Positions 32,087 to 38,164 of a DNA stretch of 50,445 bases are shown one piece after another. A program made the position numbers and the translations under genes. The notes beneath the pieces were generated by a model. It saw only the letters and a list, made by a program, of their open reading frames with translations, did no database searches and was not told the origin of the DNA. The DNA is taken from the IMG/VR virus record IMGVR_UViG_3300036858_000014, positions 1-50,445 of that record, one strand, 5' to 3'. Each line of letters begins with the position of its first letter. The stretch's first letter is position 1. The stretch comes from a virus.

Positions 32087-32782
32087 TTAAAGTGGTATGT
32101 CCTGCTGAATATCAGTGACGTTTAGATAACCTTTTGCATCCGGCGCGGCGCTTACCCATGCGGGCGGGTCTAGTGCGTACTCCCCCGGCTTTGCCCATGC
32201 GTCAACGTTGTAACCAGCTTTGCGAAGGCGGTCACGGCTAAAGTCGGTAATGAAGCTGCTAGGGTTTTTAGTATCTTCAAAGATCAGATAAGGCTTCTTT
32301 TGGGCGTTCAAGCGGACTGTCAATTTTGTGCAAACAAACCGCACATCATCGCCAGTAATCTCGCCCGTTGTCTTATCGACTTGCCGCGTTTGCTGCTGAG
32401 TCTGCCGTTGCGGTTTCTGCCCTTTGCCCAAGTCGAGTAGATAGCGTCCAATCCCGAATAGCCGCGCGGCGCGTTTCAAGGCGTCGGTAGCTGCCGACTT
32501 TTCAGCTTCATTTGCTTCGCTACCCGTCTTGGTAATCCGAACGCTTTCCATCCCAACGCCGTCGCGCCATACACCTTTCACGGTTAGGCGTCCGGATTGG
32601 ATTACAGAACCGTCGCGCCATACAGGTTGCCCTAGTAGTTCCCACGTCCAGCTAGGGTCTACCGCGTCGAGACGGTCTGTAATCGCCCGTTCACGAATGT
32701 AAGTACGCCCGTCGCGTTCTTCGTGGTCACTCGCATCAAACTGCGCTGTCAGCAGTTGCACATCTTCGTGAGTGAGTGTCAT
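32087..32782 (-). CDS. Rad52-like single-strand annealing protein
   Basis: This 231-residue protein matches the Rad52/22-type annealing fold. ITDRLDAVDPSWTWELLG near 35-50, GRLTVKGVWRDGVGM near 65-80 and EAEKSAATDALKRAARLFGIGRYL near 95-118 are characteristic. Such proteins (Sak/DdrA-like) coat single strands and anneal complementary ones during recombination-dependent phage replication. The C-terminal 90 residues (after a Gln-rich linker) are likely a partner-binding tail. Confidence 0.85.
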   Translation of the reverse strand: MTLTHEDVQLLTAQFDASDHEERDGRTYIRERAITDRLDAVDPSWTWELLGQPVWRDGSVIQSGRLTVKGVWRDGVGMESVRITKTGSEANEAEKSAATDALKRAARLFGIGRYLLDLGKGQKPQRQTQQQTRQVDKTTGEITGDDVRFVCTKLTVRLNAQKKPYLIFEDTKNPSSFITDFSRDRLRKAGYNVDAWAKPGEYALDPPAWVSAAPDAKGYLNVTDIQQDIPL

Positions 32783-32979
32783 TATTTGTTAGCCTTTCCG
32801 AATGGATTCCAGCCACGCTTGGCTTGCGGCTTCACATCCCCTAAAACCTGCGCCGCTTGCTGCATACGCGCGTAATCGTCGTTGACATCTTCCGATGGGC
32901 GCGTTTCGACAGTTTCGCCCTTGTTCGGTTTCGACAGTTTCAAGTAGCCTTCAAGCGGTGTTTTGTACTTGCTCATCAT
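32782..32979 (-). CDS. Small basic hypothetical protein (65 aa)
   Basis: A polar, Lys-rich protein (LSKPNKGETVETRPSEDV; ending KRGWNPFGKANK) without a clear fold. GGGGAGAG lies before the start, and the gene overlaps the annealing protein by one base. It may be an accessory of that protein. Confidence 0.55.
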   Translation of the reverse strand: MMSKYKTPLEGYLKLSKPNKGETVETRPSEDVNDDYARMQQAAQVLGDVKPQAKRGWNPFGKANK

Positions 32980-32997
32980 CTCTCCCCTTTATACTGT

Positions 32998-33216
32998 TTA
33001 CCCGCCCGTGCGCGGCGGCGGTAGGATAGAACCGTAGTTGCCAGTGGTGCTGTCTTTAATCTGCGGGAACATCGCTACTTCAAAGTTGCGCCATGCTTCC
33101 CACATGTTCCAATAGGCTTGCTTCTGTTCATCGGTCATATCGTCGTAGACATGACAGCGTAATGCGGCAAGCGCGGTGTTCGTGACATTGAAATGAACAT
33201 TATATTTATCGTCCAC
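32998..33216 (-). CDS. First gene of the leftward early operon (72 aa)
   Basis: A GTG at 33216 preceded by AAAGGA (6-base spacing) is the best start, giving a protein that begins MDDKYNVHFNVTN and ends with a Pro-rich tail. The open frame extends upstream through the divergent promoter region, which argues against a longer product. It is helical with several Trp and Met residues. Function unknown; being first after the control region, it may be an early effector. Confidence 0.6.
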   Translation of the reverse strand: MDDKYNVHFNVTNTALAALRCHVYDDMTDEQKQAYWNMWEAWRNFEVAMFPQIKDSTTGNYGSILPPPRTGG

Positions 33217-33247
33217 AGCTATTCCTTTCGTTAATCGGATACCCATT

Positions 33248-33276
33248 AGTTTAGCACTACTATTGACTGCTGTCAA
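33248..33276 (-). promoter_or_regulatory. Leftward early promoter
   Basis: TTGACA (33276-33271), 17-base spacer, TAAACT (33253-33248) with an extended TGC -10, minus strand. Its -35 box forms one arm of a TTGAC-TGCT-GTCAA palindrome. Confidence 0.8.
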
Positions 33277-33291
33277 CAGATTTGTTATACT
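33263..33291 (+). promoter_or_regulatory. Rightward early promoter
   Basis: TTGACT (33263-33268), 17-base spacer, TATACT (33286-33291). Its -35 box is the other arm of the same palindrome, so one bound protein would block both promoters. Confidence 0.85.
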
Positions 33292-33319
33292 CAGCACAAC
33301 ATCAATGAAAGGATGACTG

Positions 33320-33517
33320 ATGGCAACATTAATTGATCTACCAACCGCCGCCCGTATACTGGGGATTTCGCGCCAAGCCGTTTGGGGGTTGGTCAAGCGG
33401 AAACGACTAACCGAACACCGCGCCGCCGCGCCGCATCTGCCAAGCCGTTTTCAATATATGGTCGATAGGGCGGAAGTGGAAAAGCGGCTGGAAACGGCGC
33501 AAGAGAGCACCCCTTAA
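33320..33517 (+). CDS. Excisionase/MerR-like helix-turn-helix protein (65 aa)
   Basis: LPTAARILGISRQAVWGLVKRKRL at residues 7-30 is the helix-turn-helix of excisionase/MerR-type small regulators, and VDRAEVEKRLE follows as the usual end of the fold. The ATG has AAAGGA 6 bases upstream. As first gene of the rightward operon beside the shared palindrome, it may act like Cro or as an architectural regulator. There is no integrase for a true excisionase to assist. Confidence 0.75.
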   Translation: MATLIDLPTAARILGISRQAVWGLVKRKRLTEHRAAAPHLPSRFQYMVDRAEVEKRLETAQESTP

Positions 33518-33528
33518 TTATTGGGGTA

Positions 33529-33557
33529 TTGACTGCGGTAAACATAAATGCTATCAT
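33529..33557 (+). promoter_or_regulatory. Second rightward promoter
   Basis: TTGACT, 17-base spacer, TATCAT with extended TGC. The block TATTGACTGCnGTnAAC is shared with the first promoter, which suggests the same regulator binds both. Confidence 0.75.
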
Positions 33558-33590
33558 GGTATTCATAGACAGCACACAGGAGAGAACGAG

Positions 33591-33857
33591 ATGAGCAACG
33601 TAATGACCAACATCGCAACAATCGGCAAGCCAAACAAGTATAACAAAGACTGGACATATTCATTCTACAATGGCGGCACAGATGAACAGTTCGTTCGTGG
33701 TTTTGAAACCCGCAAAGCCGCCGTCGCCGCGCTAAAAGAAGCTCACCCAACAGCTAACGTTATGAGCAATGGTGACTACAACCGTGAGAGCGGATACGGT
33801 CGCACACAAGCGCGGCGTAGTCAGTGCGTCTATACAAGCTACGCTACAAACGGTTAA
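33591..33857 (+). CDS. Hypothetical protein (88 aa)
   Basis: AGGAGAG precedes the ATG. The protein is polar and rich in Tyr and Asn (KPNKYNKDWTYSFYNGGT), with a RKAAVAALKEAHPTANV helix. No family recognised. It is the first gene after the second rightward promoter and so probably very early. Confidence 0.6.
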   Translation: MSNVMTNIATIGKPNKYNKDWTYSFYNGGTDEQFVRGFETRKAAVAALKEAHPTANVMSNGDYNRESGYGRTQARRSQCVYTSYATNG

Positions 33858-33914
33858 ACCATCATCTAAGCAGGGGCGCGACTGCACAACGCGCTAGATA
33901 AGAAACGAGGGGTT

Positions 33915-34214
33915 ATGGCATTCCAACCGCGTACTGTAATTGAGACTTCGATTGAAAAAGTGGTCAAGGCTTTTCGGGGGCGTCCTGTGCAATTCCATAT
34001 GCCTACCAGCATCGAGGAAATGGTAGGGCTGGAAATCATCTACAAAAACGATCATGCATGGGGTTATCCTGTGCGGTTGGTCGGTGTAGTGATTGACTAC
34101 CGCAAACGGGGCGAAGGTGTGTTCCAAGTGCAGGTTAAGTCGAATGAAAGTAACTTACCGCATTGGGTTAGCGAAGATGATTTTGTAGGCTATGTAGGGC
34201 AGGTGCAATCATGA
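33915..34214 (+). CDS. Hypothetical protein (99 aa)
   Basis: CGAGGGG lies before the ATG. A helical start (IEKVVKAFRG) leads into a beta-rich, SH3-like body (LEIIYKNDHAWGYPVRLVGVVIDYRKRGEGVFQVQVK would be its strands, read in pieces). It is coupled to the next gene by ATGA. Function unknown. Confidence 0.55.
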   Translation: MAFQPRTVIETSIEKVVKAFRGRPVQFHMPTSIEEMVGLEIIYKNDHAWGYPVRLVGVVIDYRKRGEGVFQVQVKSNESNLPHWVSEDDFVGYVGQVQS

Positions 34215-34462
34215 CGCCCGCCGGAACATTCTGCGATGACTCCCGTGACTGGCTACGCCGTCATCATGACATGACGGTAGCGCGCAATCGGTTGCAATCT
34301 CTGATTGACGAACTGGAGAATACGCAAGCGCACAAGCGATTAGAACCGCCTATCGTTTATCGAACGGATAACAGCGCAGCGGATGATGCCGAGTGGGAAG
34401 CGCGGCAAGAGCAGCGGTTGCAAGCGGGGGAAGGCAATTTAGCAGAGAAGTACGGGGGATAG
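34211..34462 (+). CDS. Hypothetical protein (83 aa)
   Basis: A charged helical protein (VARNRLQSLIDELEN) with an acidic, Gln/Glu-rich C-terminal half. It is coupled on both sides. It contains palindrome site 6 in its first codons. Confidence 0.55.
   Translation: MTPAGTFCDDSRDWLRRHHDMTVARNRLQSLIDELENTQAHKRLEPPIVYRTDNSAADDAEWEARQEQRLQAGEGNLAEKYGG
34260..34275. repeat. Dispersed palindrome site 6 (GTCAT-CATGAC-ATGAC)
   Basis: Perfect arms; the centre CATGAC adds a further overlapping half-site. It lies in coding sequence. Confidence 0.55.
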
Positions 34463-34463
34463 G

Positions 34464-34685
34464 ATGACAGCGAGGAAGTATGTAGATATTGGGTGTGACA
34501 TTTGCCAAGATTGGGCAGAAGGCGACGCTAAAACCGTTCAAGGCGCAAGGCGAAATGTTAGGCGCTATTACGGGTGGCGGTATCTTAAGGTAAATGGGCG
34601 CATGATGGATTTGTGTAGTGCCTGTGCATGTGACGTGAAAGACGGCAAAGTCGCTATCCAAAAAGATGATAGCACTACCGACTAG
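34464..34685 (+). CDS. Small zinc-binding protein (73 aa)
   Basis: CDICQDW near residue 11 and CSACAC near 52 provide a four-cysteine zinc site. The middle is basic (QGARRNVRRYYGWRYLKV). It could bind nucleic acid or a host protein. It follows the previous gene by one base. Confidence 0.6.
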   Translation: MTARKYVDIGCDICQDWAEGDAKTVQGARRNVRRYYGWRYLKVNGRMMDLCSACACDVKDGKVAIQKDDSTTD

Positions 34686-34751
34686 CACCACCCGCGCGGC
34701 GGGCGCGGCGATAACCCGCCATATCCAATTTAGCTATAGGAGAAAACGACA

Positions 34752-35228
34752 ATGAGTGACAAACCGATTATCTACACCGAACCGGAAAACGAACGCGACA
34801 ACCCGCACAATGTACCGCTGGAGTCGTTAGATGAGATCATCTACGGCGGCAAGCCAGCGGCGCTAGGCGACGGTGATACGGCTATCTACGCATGGTTTGG
34901 CAACGGATGGAAAGGTGAAATTGTGTCAGCTGAGATGCATACGCCTGATGTAACCGTTGTCGGTTGCAAGCGTTGCCACGTCGAGGCGGCGGTAGCAGCG
35001 GGGCTGTGCGCGGGGTGCTGTGAGGCACGGTTAACAGAAGCACGATCTGTAATTGCCCCGTTCGGTTATGCATGGTATATGTGGACTACTGAACAGATGG
35101 ATAAATCACAAGGGTTTAGTAACTGGTTTCACAATGAATTTGCCGACGCCGAAAAGGTAGAGAAGTTGTTTCGGGATGCTGATGCTTTTATCTTGAGTAT
35201 CTCAGAATCACCACGCAAAACAGAATAA
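34752..35228 (+). CDS. Hypothetical protein with zinc knuckle (158 aa)
   Basis: TAGGAGAA precedes the ATG. An acidic N terminus (YTEPENERDNPHNV) is followed by a central CKRCHVEAAVAAGLCAGCC zinc-like site and a helical C-terminal half rich in Trp and Phe. No family recognised. It is followed by a hairpin at 35243-35266. Confidence 0.6.
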   Translation: MSDKPIIYTEPENERDNPHNVPLESLDEIIYGGKPAALGDGDTAIYAWFGNGWKGEIVSAEMHTPDVTVVGCKRCHVEAAVAAGLCAGCCEARLTEARSVIAPFGYAWYMWTTEQMDKSQGFSNWFHNEFADAEKVEKLFRDADAFILSISESPRKTE

Positions 35229-35239
35229 CCCCCTCAATC

Positions 35240-35266
35240 AAAAACACCCCCGTAACAAGGGGTGTT
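35240..35266 (-). terminator. Hairpin terminator, minus orientation
   Basis: AACACCCC and GGGGTGTT form an 8-bp stem (8-base loop). The T-run is on the minus strand only, so it stops leftward transcription antisense to the rightward operon; rightward it is a plain hairpin between two genes. Confidence 0.6.
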
Positions 35267-35287
35267 CAGACTATATAAAGGTGAAAC

Positions 35288-35620
35288 ATGAATCCCGAAC
35301 GAAACGACATAGAAGAATCCGAACATAAAGCTTTAGACAGTGCAATAGATGGGTTGCGTAAGGCGCTACATTTACAGTTAGGTGTGATGCAAAGAACCAT
35401 AAATTCGCCTGACATATTTGAACATGCTCACGAAATTGACCAGTCAAGCTACTTGGTTGCAAAGATGTTAGAACAAATCAGGATGGTTATCGTTAGTCCT
35501 AGAATCGATGCTTGGATTAGAGAACGCCAAAAGATTAGGGCATTAGAAGTGCAGGAGGTGATTTCTCGTTTTGATTTGGATAAGTTAAAACCCCTATTGG
35601 ATACCGACAAACCTGAATGA
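35288..35620 (+). CDS. Helical hypothetical protein (110 aa)
   Basis: AAAGGTG lies before the ATG. The protein is almost wholly helical and charged (LDSAIDGLRKALHLQLGVMQ; RERQKIRALEVQEVISRF). No family recognised. It is closed by a strong bidirectional terminator. Confidence 0.6.
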   Translation: MNPERNDIEESEHKALDSAIDGLRKALHLQLGVMQRTINSPDIFEHAHEIDQSSYLVAKMLEQIRMVIVSPRIDAWIRERQKIRALEVQEVISRFDLDKLKPLLDTDKPE

Positions 35621-35623
35621 TTT

Positions 35624-35652
35624 AAAAAGGACGCTGATTAGGCGTCCTTTTC
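35624..35652 (+). terminator. Bidirectional terminator between converging genes
   Basis: AGGACGC and GCGTCCT (7-base loop) with five As before and a TTTTCTTTT tract after. It ends the rightward transcript and the leftward gene at 35719. Confidence 0.9.
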
Positions 35653-35718
35653 TTTTCGCGCTCTTTGCACTACCGCAACCCCGCTAGCCACGCGCCCGCT
35701 GCCAGCGTTGAGTCGTCA

Positions 35719-35955
35719 TTAGACACCTGCCATCTGTGCAACCATTGCACGGTACTTGTTCGCCATTTCAGCGTCACTAATCAGACGCCCCCACTCAGCG
35801 TCACTCAGCGTCACATCGTGCAAGGTGCAACCCGGCGTCTTGCATGTGCCGATGTAGCTAGGGGTGCGCGTTGACTTGGGATGCAGCGATTGCAGGTAGT
35901 AGTCTAAACGGTTGTTGCAATCCGGGCAAAACTCGTTCATAATTGGGCTTGTCAT
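35719..35955 (-). CDS. Small zinc-finger-like protein (78 aa)
   Basis: The start MTSPIMNEFCPDC at 35955 is set by AAGGAG upstream; the open frame extends upstream without a site. CPDCNNRLDYY near residue 10 and CKTPGC near 38 form a four-cysteine zinc site. It is a lone minus-strand gene inside the rightward block. Function unknown. Confidence 0.6.
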   Translation of the reverse strand: MTSPIMNEFCPDCNNRLDYYLQSLHPKSTRTPSYIGTCKTPGCTLHDVTLSDAEWGRLISDAEMANKYRAMVAQMAGV

Positions 35956-36075
35956 TGAATGTATTCTCCTTACTAAAACGGGCTGCCTCTGCAACGGGCG
36001 GCTCGTTTGCATGTCTATACTTTTATAGTAGCGCAAGGTGGGGTAGAGAAGTAAAAGCAAATTGTGAATTTTTCG

Positions 36076-36110
36076 TGACGAAAGTAAATTAGCTACAAAT
36101 GTGCTATAAT
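36076..36110 (+). promoter_or_regulatory. Promoter of the antirepressor gene
   Basis: Extended -10 TGCTATAAT (36102-36110) lacks a clear -35 box. A TTTCG-TGA-CGAAA palindrome (about 36071-36083) lies where a -35 would be, so an activator or repressor may bind there. The leader holds a CCCCGCGCGGGG hairpin at 36130-36141. Confidence 0.55.
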
Positions 36111-36177
36111 AGAGTCACCAAAAAGAAACCCCGCGCGGGGCAAACCGCCGGGGTGTGAGACACAAAGGAACGATCTA

Positions 36178-36765
36178 ATGTCTACAGATAGTATAACACT
36201 ACCCTCGTATTCAGACAACCTAGACCCTATGCAACGCCGCGAAATTGCCCGCGCTGAAATGGCGCAATTTGAGGGGCTAGGCAAATTCATGTATTTACTT
36301 CACAGTCCCTATGTTCGCAAGTTGCGCTTACCAGATAAGACAGTTGTGCATTCCGCAATTGACGTTATCGGCATCCTATCAGACTCAGAGAATGAGCCGC
36401 GCAAGCTGTGGAACGACACGAAAAAGCGCCTCCTAAAACAGGATGAAGATATGTCCGAAAAAATCGGACATATTGCTTTGCCGCTGTGGAACGACACGAA
36501 AAAGCGCCTCCGCCCTACGGATGTCATGACTTCAAGCGGACTAGTCATTCTGGTATTTGAACTCCACACGAAAACATCAAACAAGGTTAGGCATGGGATA
36601 GCAGGCGTGTTTGATCGTTACGCATCAGAACACCACGAAGCGATTCTGGCAGAACTTGAACGCACTACCGGATGGGCAGGGACGCGCATTCGATTGGAGA
36701 TGCAAGAGATTTACGAACCGGGGGATTATGACAATCCGGTACAGCCGCCGGGATGTCCTGAATAA
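36178..36765 (+). CDS. Bro-N-like antirepressor with internal repeat
   Basis: This 195-residue protein resembles Bro-N antirepressors: VHSAIDVIGILSDSENEPRKLWNDTKKRL near 55-85 corresponds to the family's D-V-hydrophobic...YWxxLKxRL region, and EKIGHIAL then RPTDVM to its later part. The unit LWNDTKKRL occurs twice, 26 residues apart, from a 29-bp exact DNA repeat; the second copy sits where relatives have a DGK-type turn. AAAGGAA lies before the ATG. A role against a repressor such as the double-XRE protein is plausible. Confidence 0.65.
   Translation: MSTDSITLPSYSDNLDPMQRREIARAEMAQFEGLGKFMYLLHSPYVRKLRLPDKTVVHSAIDVIGILSDSENEPRKLWNDTKKRLLKQDEDMSEKIGHIALPLWNDTKKRLRPTDVMTSSGLVILVFELHTKTSNKVRHGIAGVFDRYASEHHEAILAELERTTGWAGTRIRLEMQEIYEPGDYDNPVQPPGCPE
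36405..36433. repeat. 29-bp direct repeat, copy 1
   Basis: Identical to 36483-36511 (offset 78 bases, in frame). Between the copies lies a perfect 10-bp inverted repeat (ATATGTCCGA / TCGGACATAT, 36449-36473, 5-base A loop). Confidence 0.95.
36483..36511. repeat. 29-bp direct repeat, copy 2
   Basis: Second copy of the 36405-36433 repeat, encoding LWNDTKKRL again inside the antirepressor gene. Confidence 0.95.
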
Positions 36766-36837
36766 CTGGTTGTCGTTTGGTCAACCAGTCGAACTGTGTG
36801 AAATTGTCACACAGTTGTTTTGTTTAACAGAACAACT
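36765..36837 (+). promoter_or_regulatory. Three tandem inverted repeats after the antirepressor gene
   Basis: Repeat 1 (36765-36789) has 8-bp arms ACTGGTTG/CAACCAGT. Repeat 2 (36792-36816) has 10-bp arms AACTGTGTGA/TCACACAGTT. Repeat 3 (36813-36837) has 7-bp arms AGTTGTT/AACAACT. Repeats 2 and 3 share four bases, so their hairpins exclude each other. They could be operators or an RNA switch. Confidence 0.65.
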
Positions 36838-36845
36838 GACACACA

Positions 36846-36880
36846 AAAAGAGCGTGGGCTTTTGCGGCCTGCGCTCTTTT
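36846..36880 (+). terminator. Bidirectional terminator
   Basis: AAAAGAGCG and CGCTCTTTT form a 9-bp stem with an inner GGC/GCC pair, flanked by A and T tracts. It separates the antirepressor gene from the converging gene at 36894. Confidence 0.85.
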
Positions 36881-36893
36881 GCGTTGCTAAGGG

Positions 36894-37142
36894 TTAGTAT
36901 TCAGGGTAAATTTTTCGGGCGCTGTTACCGTAAACCCGATACCCGTATTCCCGTTCATGGCATCCCGCTTCGTGGTTAAACACTGAATACCATACTACGC
37001 CGTCAGCTTTGCCAAAAGCTATCTCTAGCGCGGCGCGGGCTGCACGCGGGGTTAAGCGGTCAAATCCGTTTACGTTCACTTGTTGGCTAAATGTCCGGTA
37101 TTCAGGGCGCGTAACGGTTTTGGTAGCAGTGACTTGTATCAT
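36894..37142 (-). CDS. Hypothetical protein (82 aa)
   Basis: It begins MIQVTATKTVTRPEYRTF behind AGAGAGAACGAG. A helix LTPRAARAALEIAFGKADG is followed by a short beta part with FNHEAGCHEREYGY. No family recognised. Two palindromes overlap its promoter, so it is probably tightly regulated. Confidence 0.55.
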   Translation of the reverse strand: MIQVTATKTVTRPEYRTFSQQVNVNGFDRLTPRAARAALEIAFGKADGVVWYSVFNHEAGCHEREYGYRVYGNSARKIYPEY

Positions 37143-37156
37143 CTCGTTCTCTCTTT

Positions 37157-37196
37157 CTGTTTAACTATATAAACAGTATAGTTCATTTTTATGAAC
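37157..37196 (-). promoter_or_regulatory. Promoter with two operator-like palindromes
   Basis: CTGTTTA/TAAACAG (37157-37176) and GTTCAT/ATGAAC (37181-37196) flank and overlap a weak promoter (TTCATA, 17-base spacer, TTATAT) reading toward the gene at 36894-37142. A third palindrome CCCCTAAT/ATTAGGGG lies at 37203-37219. Confidence 0.5.
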
Positions 37197-37232
37197 ACTA
37201 CACCCCTAATAATTAGGGGTTAGCCCCTAAAT

Positions 37233-37262
37233 AAAAGAGACGTGTTTTTGTCACGCCTCTTT
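37233..37262 (-). terminator. Bidirectional terminator
   Basis: AGAGGCGTG and CACGTCTCT pair over 9 bp (one G-U) with a 7-base loop. Minus-strand TTTTATTT follows. It closes the short unit that starts near 37358. Confidence 0.8.
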
Positions 37263-37352
37263 CACATATACGATGTGCTATAAAATCCTACTGTCAGTAT
37301 GTCGGTTAGGAGACTAGCCGCGTTTTCCCCCGTTTATTCTGATCTATCCGAT
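37262..37352 (-). ncRNA. Candidate small RNA C
   Basis: An extended -10 promoter (TGTTATAGT, 37359-37367) points into about 90-120 bases without an open frame, ending at the terminator 37233-37262. The transcript would begin with a TCTAT/ATAGA hairpin and contain CGG/CCG pairing. No -35 box is clear, so this is the weakest of the small units. Confidence 0.35.
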
Positions 37353-37375
37353 AGACTAACTATAACACCGGAATC

Positions 37376-37399
37376 AAAAGAGCGCCACTAGGACGCCCT
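37376..37399 (-). terminator. Intrinsic terminator after the tRNA-like unit
   Basis: AGGGCG and CGCTCT (one G-U pair) with a 9-base loop, followed by TTTT on the minus strand. Confidence 0.75.
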
Positions 37400-37460
37400 T
37401 CTGACGGATATAGGAGACGCTTGGCGACTCACACGGGTGAACCCGTCATTTCATCCGATA

Positions 37461-37531
37461 AGCGCAGTGATGGAATCGAACCATCCTACCAAGCATACGA
37501 TCTTGCGCCTTCACCAGACGGCAAACTGCAC
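37461..37531 (-). tRNA. tRNA-like gene with abnormal anticodon arm
   Basis: The minus strand folds as a tRNA: acceptor GTGCAGT/ACTGCGC (one G-U), U8, D arm GCC/GGC with GG in the loop, T stem GATGG/CCATC with loop TTCGATT. The anticodon arm is one base short overall: CAAG/CTTG leaves an 8-base loop ATCGTATG, or five pairs with an A-G mismatch leave 6. If U33 is the T before CGT, the anticodon would be CGU (Thr). CCA is not encoded. It could be degenerate, a frameshift suppressor or a tRNA mimic. Confidence 0.5.
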
Positions 37532-37540
37532 TCCACTATC

Positions 37541-37584
37541 ATCATACCCCATAATGCATTACCGCGCCAATAAAGACGCGGTAA
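37541..37584 (-). promoter_or_regulatory. Promoter and operator of the tRNA-like unit
   Basis: TTGGCG (37570-37565), 18-base spacer, TATGAT (37546-37541), minus strand; the predicted start is at the tRNA-like 5' end. The -35 box lies inside a perfect TTACCGCG/CGCGGTAA inverted repeat (37559-37584). Confidence 0.5.
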
Positions 37585-37662
37585 CTCCCGAAAAGGGGCA
37601 GGTAAAGGTTCGCACTACCGCCGTTATGTTTCGCGTCCCACGCGCGGCTAGGGACGATGGCG

Positions 37663-38154
37663 CTAGGTGCGCTTGTAGCCTAGCACAGGCCAGTCTTTTT
37701 TCACGGCTTGGCTGTACACCGCCTCGTTACTCTTAATGCTGGTAACAAGGGTGAGGATTGAAATAATCGCGGTGTTAAGGAAGTCGAACCCGGCACTTAG
37801 TTCGCTGTCGAAACCATACCGCCGCGCAACCAATACCAGCGAAACAAGGATAGCCGCAACGGTGTATTTCAGGATTTCGCCGCTGACTTTAGAGAGGGGC
37901 GGGATACGCTTCAAAACACTGACAATGGATGTCGTGATAGGCGCTGATAGCATCGCCGCCGCAATCGCAATAAAGGCGTTTAGCAGTGTCACACCAACGG
38001 CGTCTTCTGGCGGTACTTCTGGGAACGGGTCGGCGGGCGTAGGAACGGGCGTCACTTCCGGCGCGGGTGTTTCGGTGCTTTCCTGTGCAAGTGCAAACGT
38101 GGGTAGCAGTAGGAAGCATAGCGAGAGGAGTAAGAGGGCGAGTCGTAGTTTCAT
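37663..38154 (-). CDS. Holin-like membrane protein with signal sequence (163 aa)
   Basis: The start MKLRLALLLL at 38154 is set by AAAGGAC 8 bases upstream. A signal peptide ends near ALAQ (residue 24). A Pro/Thr/Glu linker follows (about 25-52), then three hydrophobic segments (about 55-80, 98-115, 125-142) and a basic tail. A hydrophobic three-span protein beside a glycosidase is a good holin candidate; the exported linker is unusual for holins. Confidence 0.6.
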   Translation of the reverse strand: MKLRLALLLLSLCFLLLPTFALAQESTETPAPEVTPVPTPADPFPEVPPEDAVGVTLLNAFIAIAAAMLSAPITTSIVSVLKRIPPLSKVSGEILKYTVAAILVSLVLVARRYGFDSELSAGFDFLNTAIISILTLVTSIKSNEAVYSQAVKKDWPVLGYKRT

Positions 38155-38164
38155 AGTTAGTCCT

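Noticed and set aside
33217-33396. A longer N terminus for the gene at 32998-33216
   Set aside because: It would cover both divergent promoters and part of the rightward HTH gene; a GTG with a good ribosome site lies at 33216.
36792-36816. A CRP-type site (TGTGA...TCACA) in the second inverted repeat
   Set aside because: The spacer is 5 instead of 6 bases and it lies after a gene rather than at a promoter; the host regulator is unknown.
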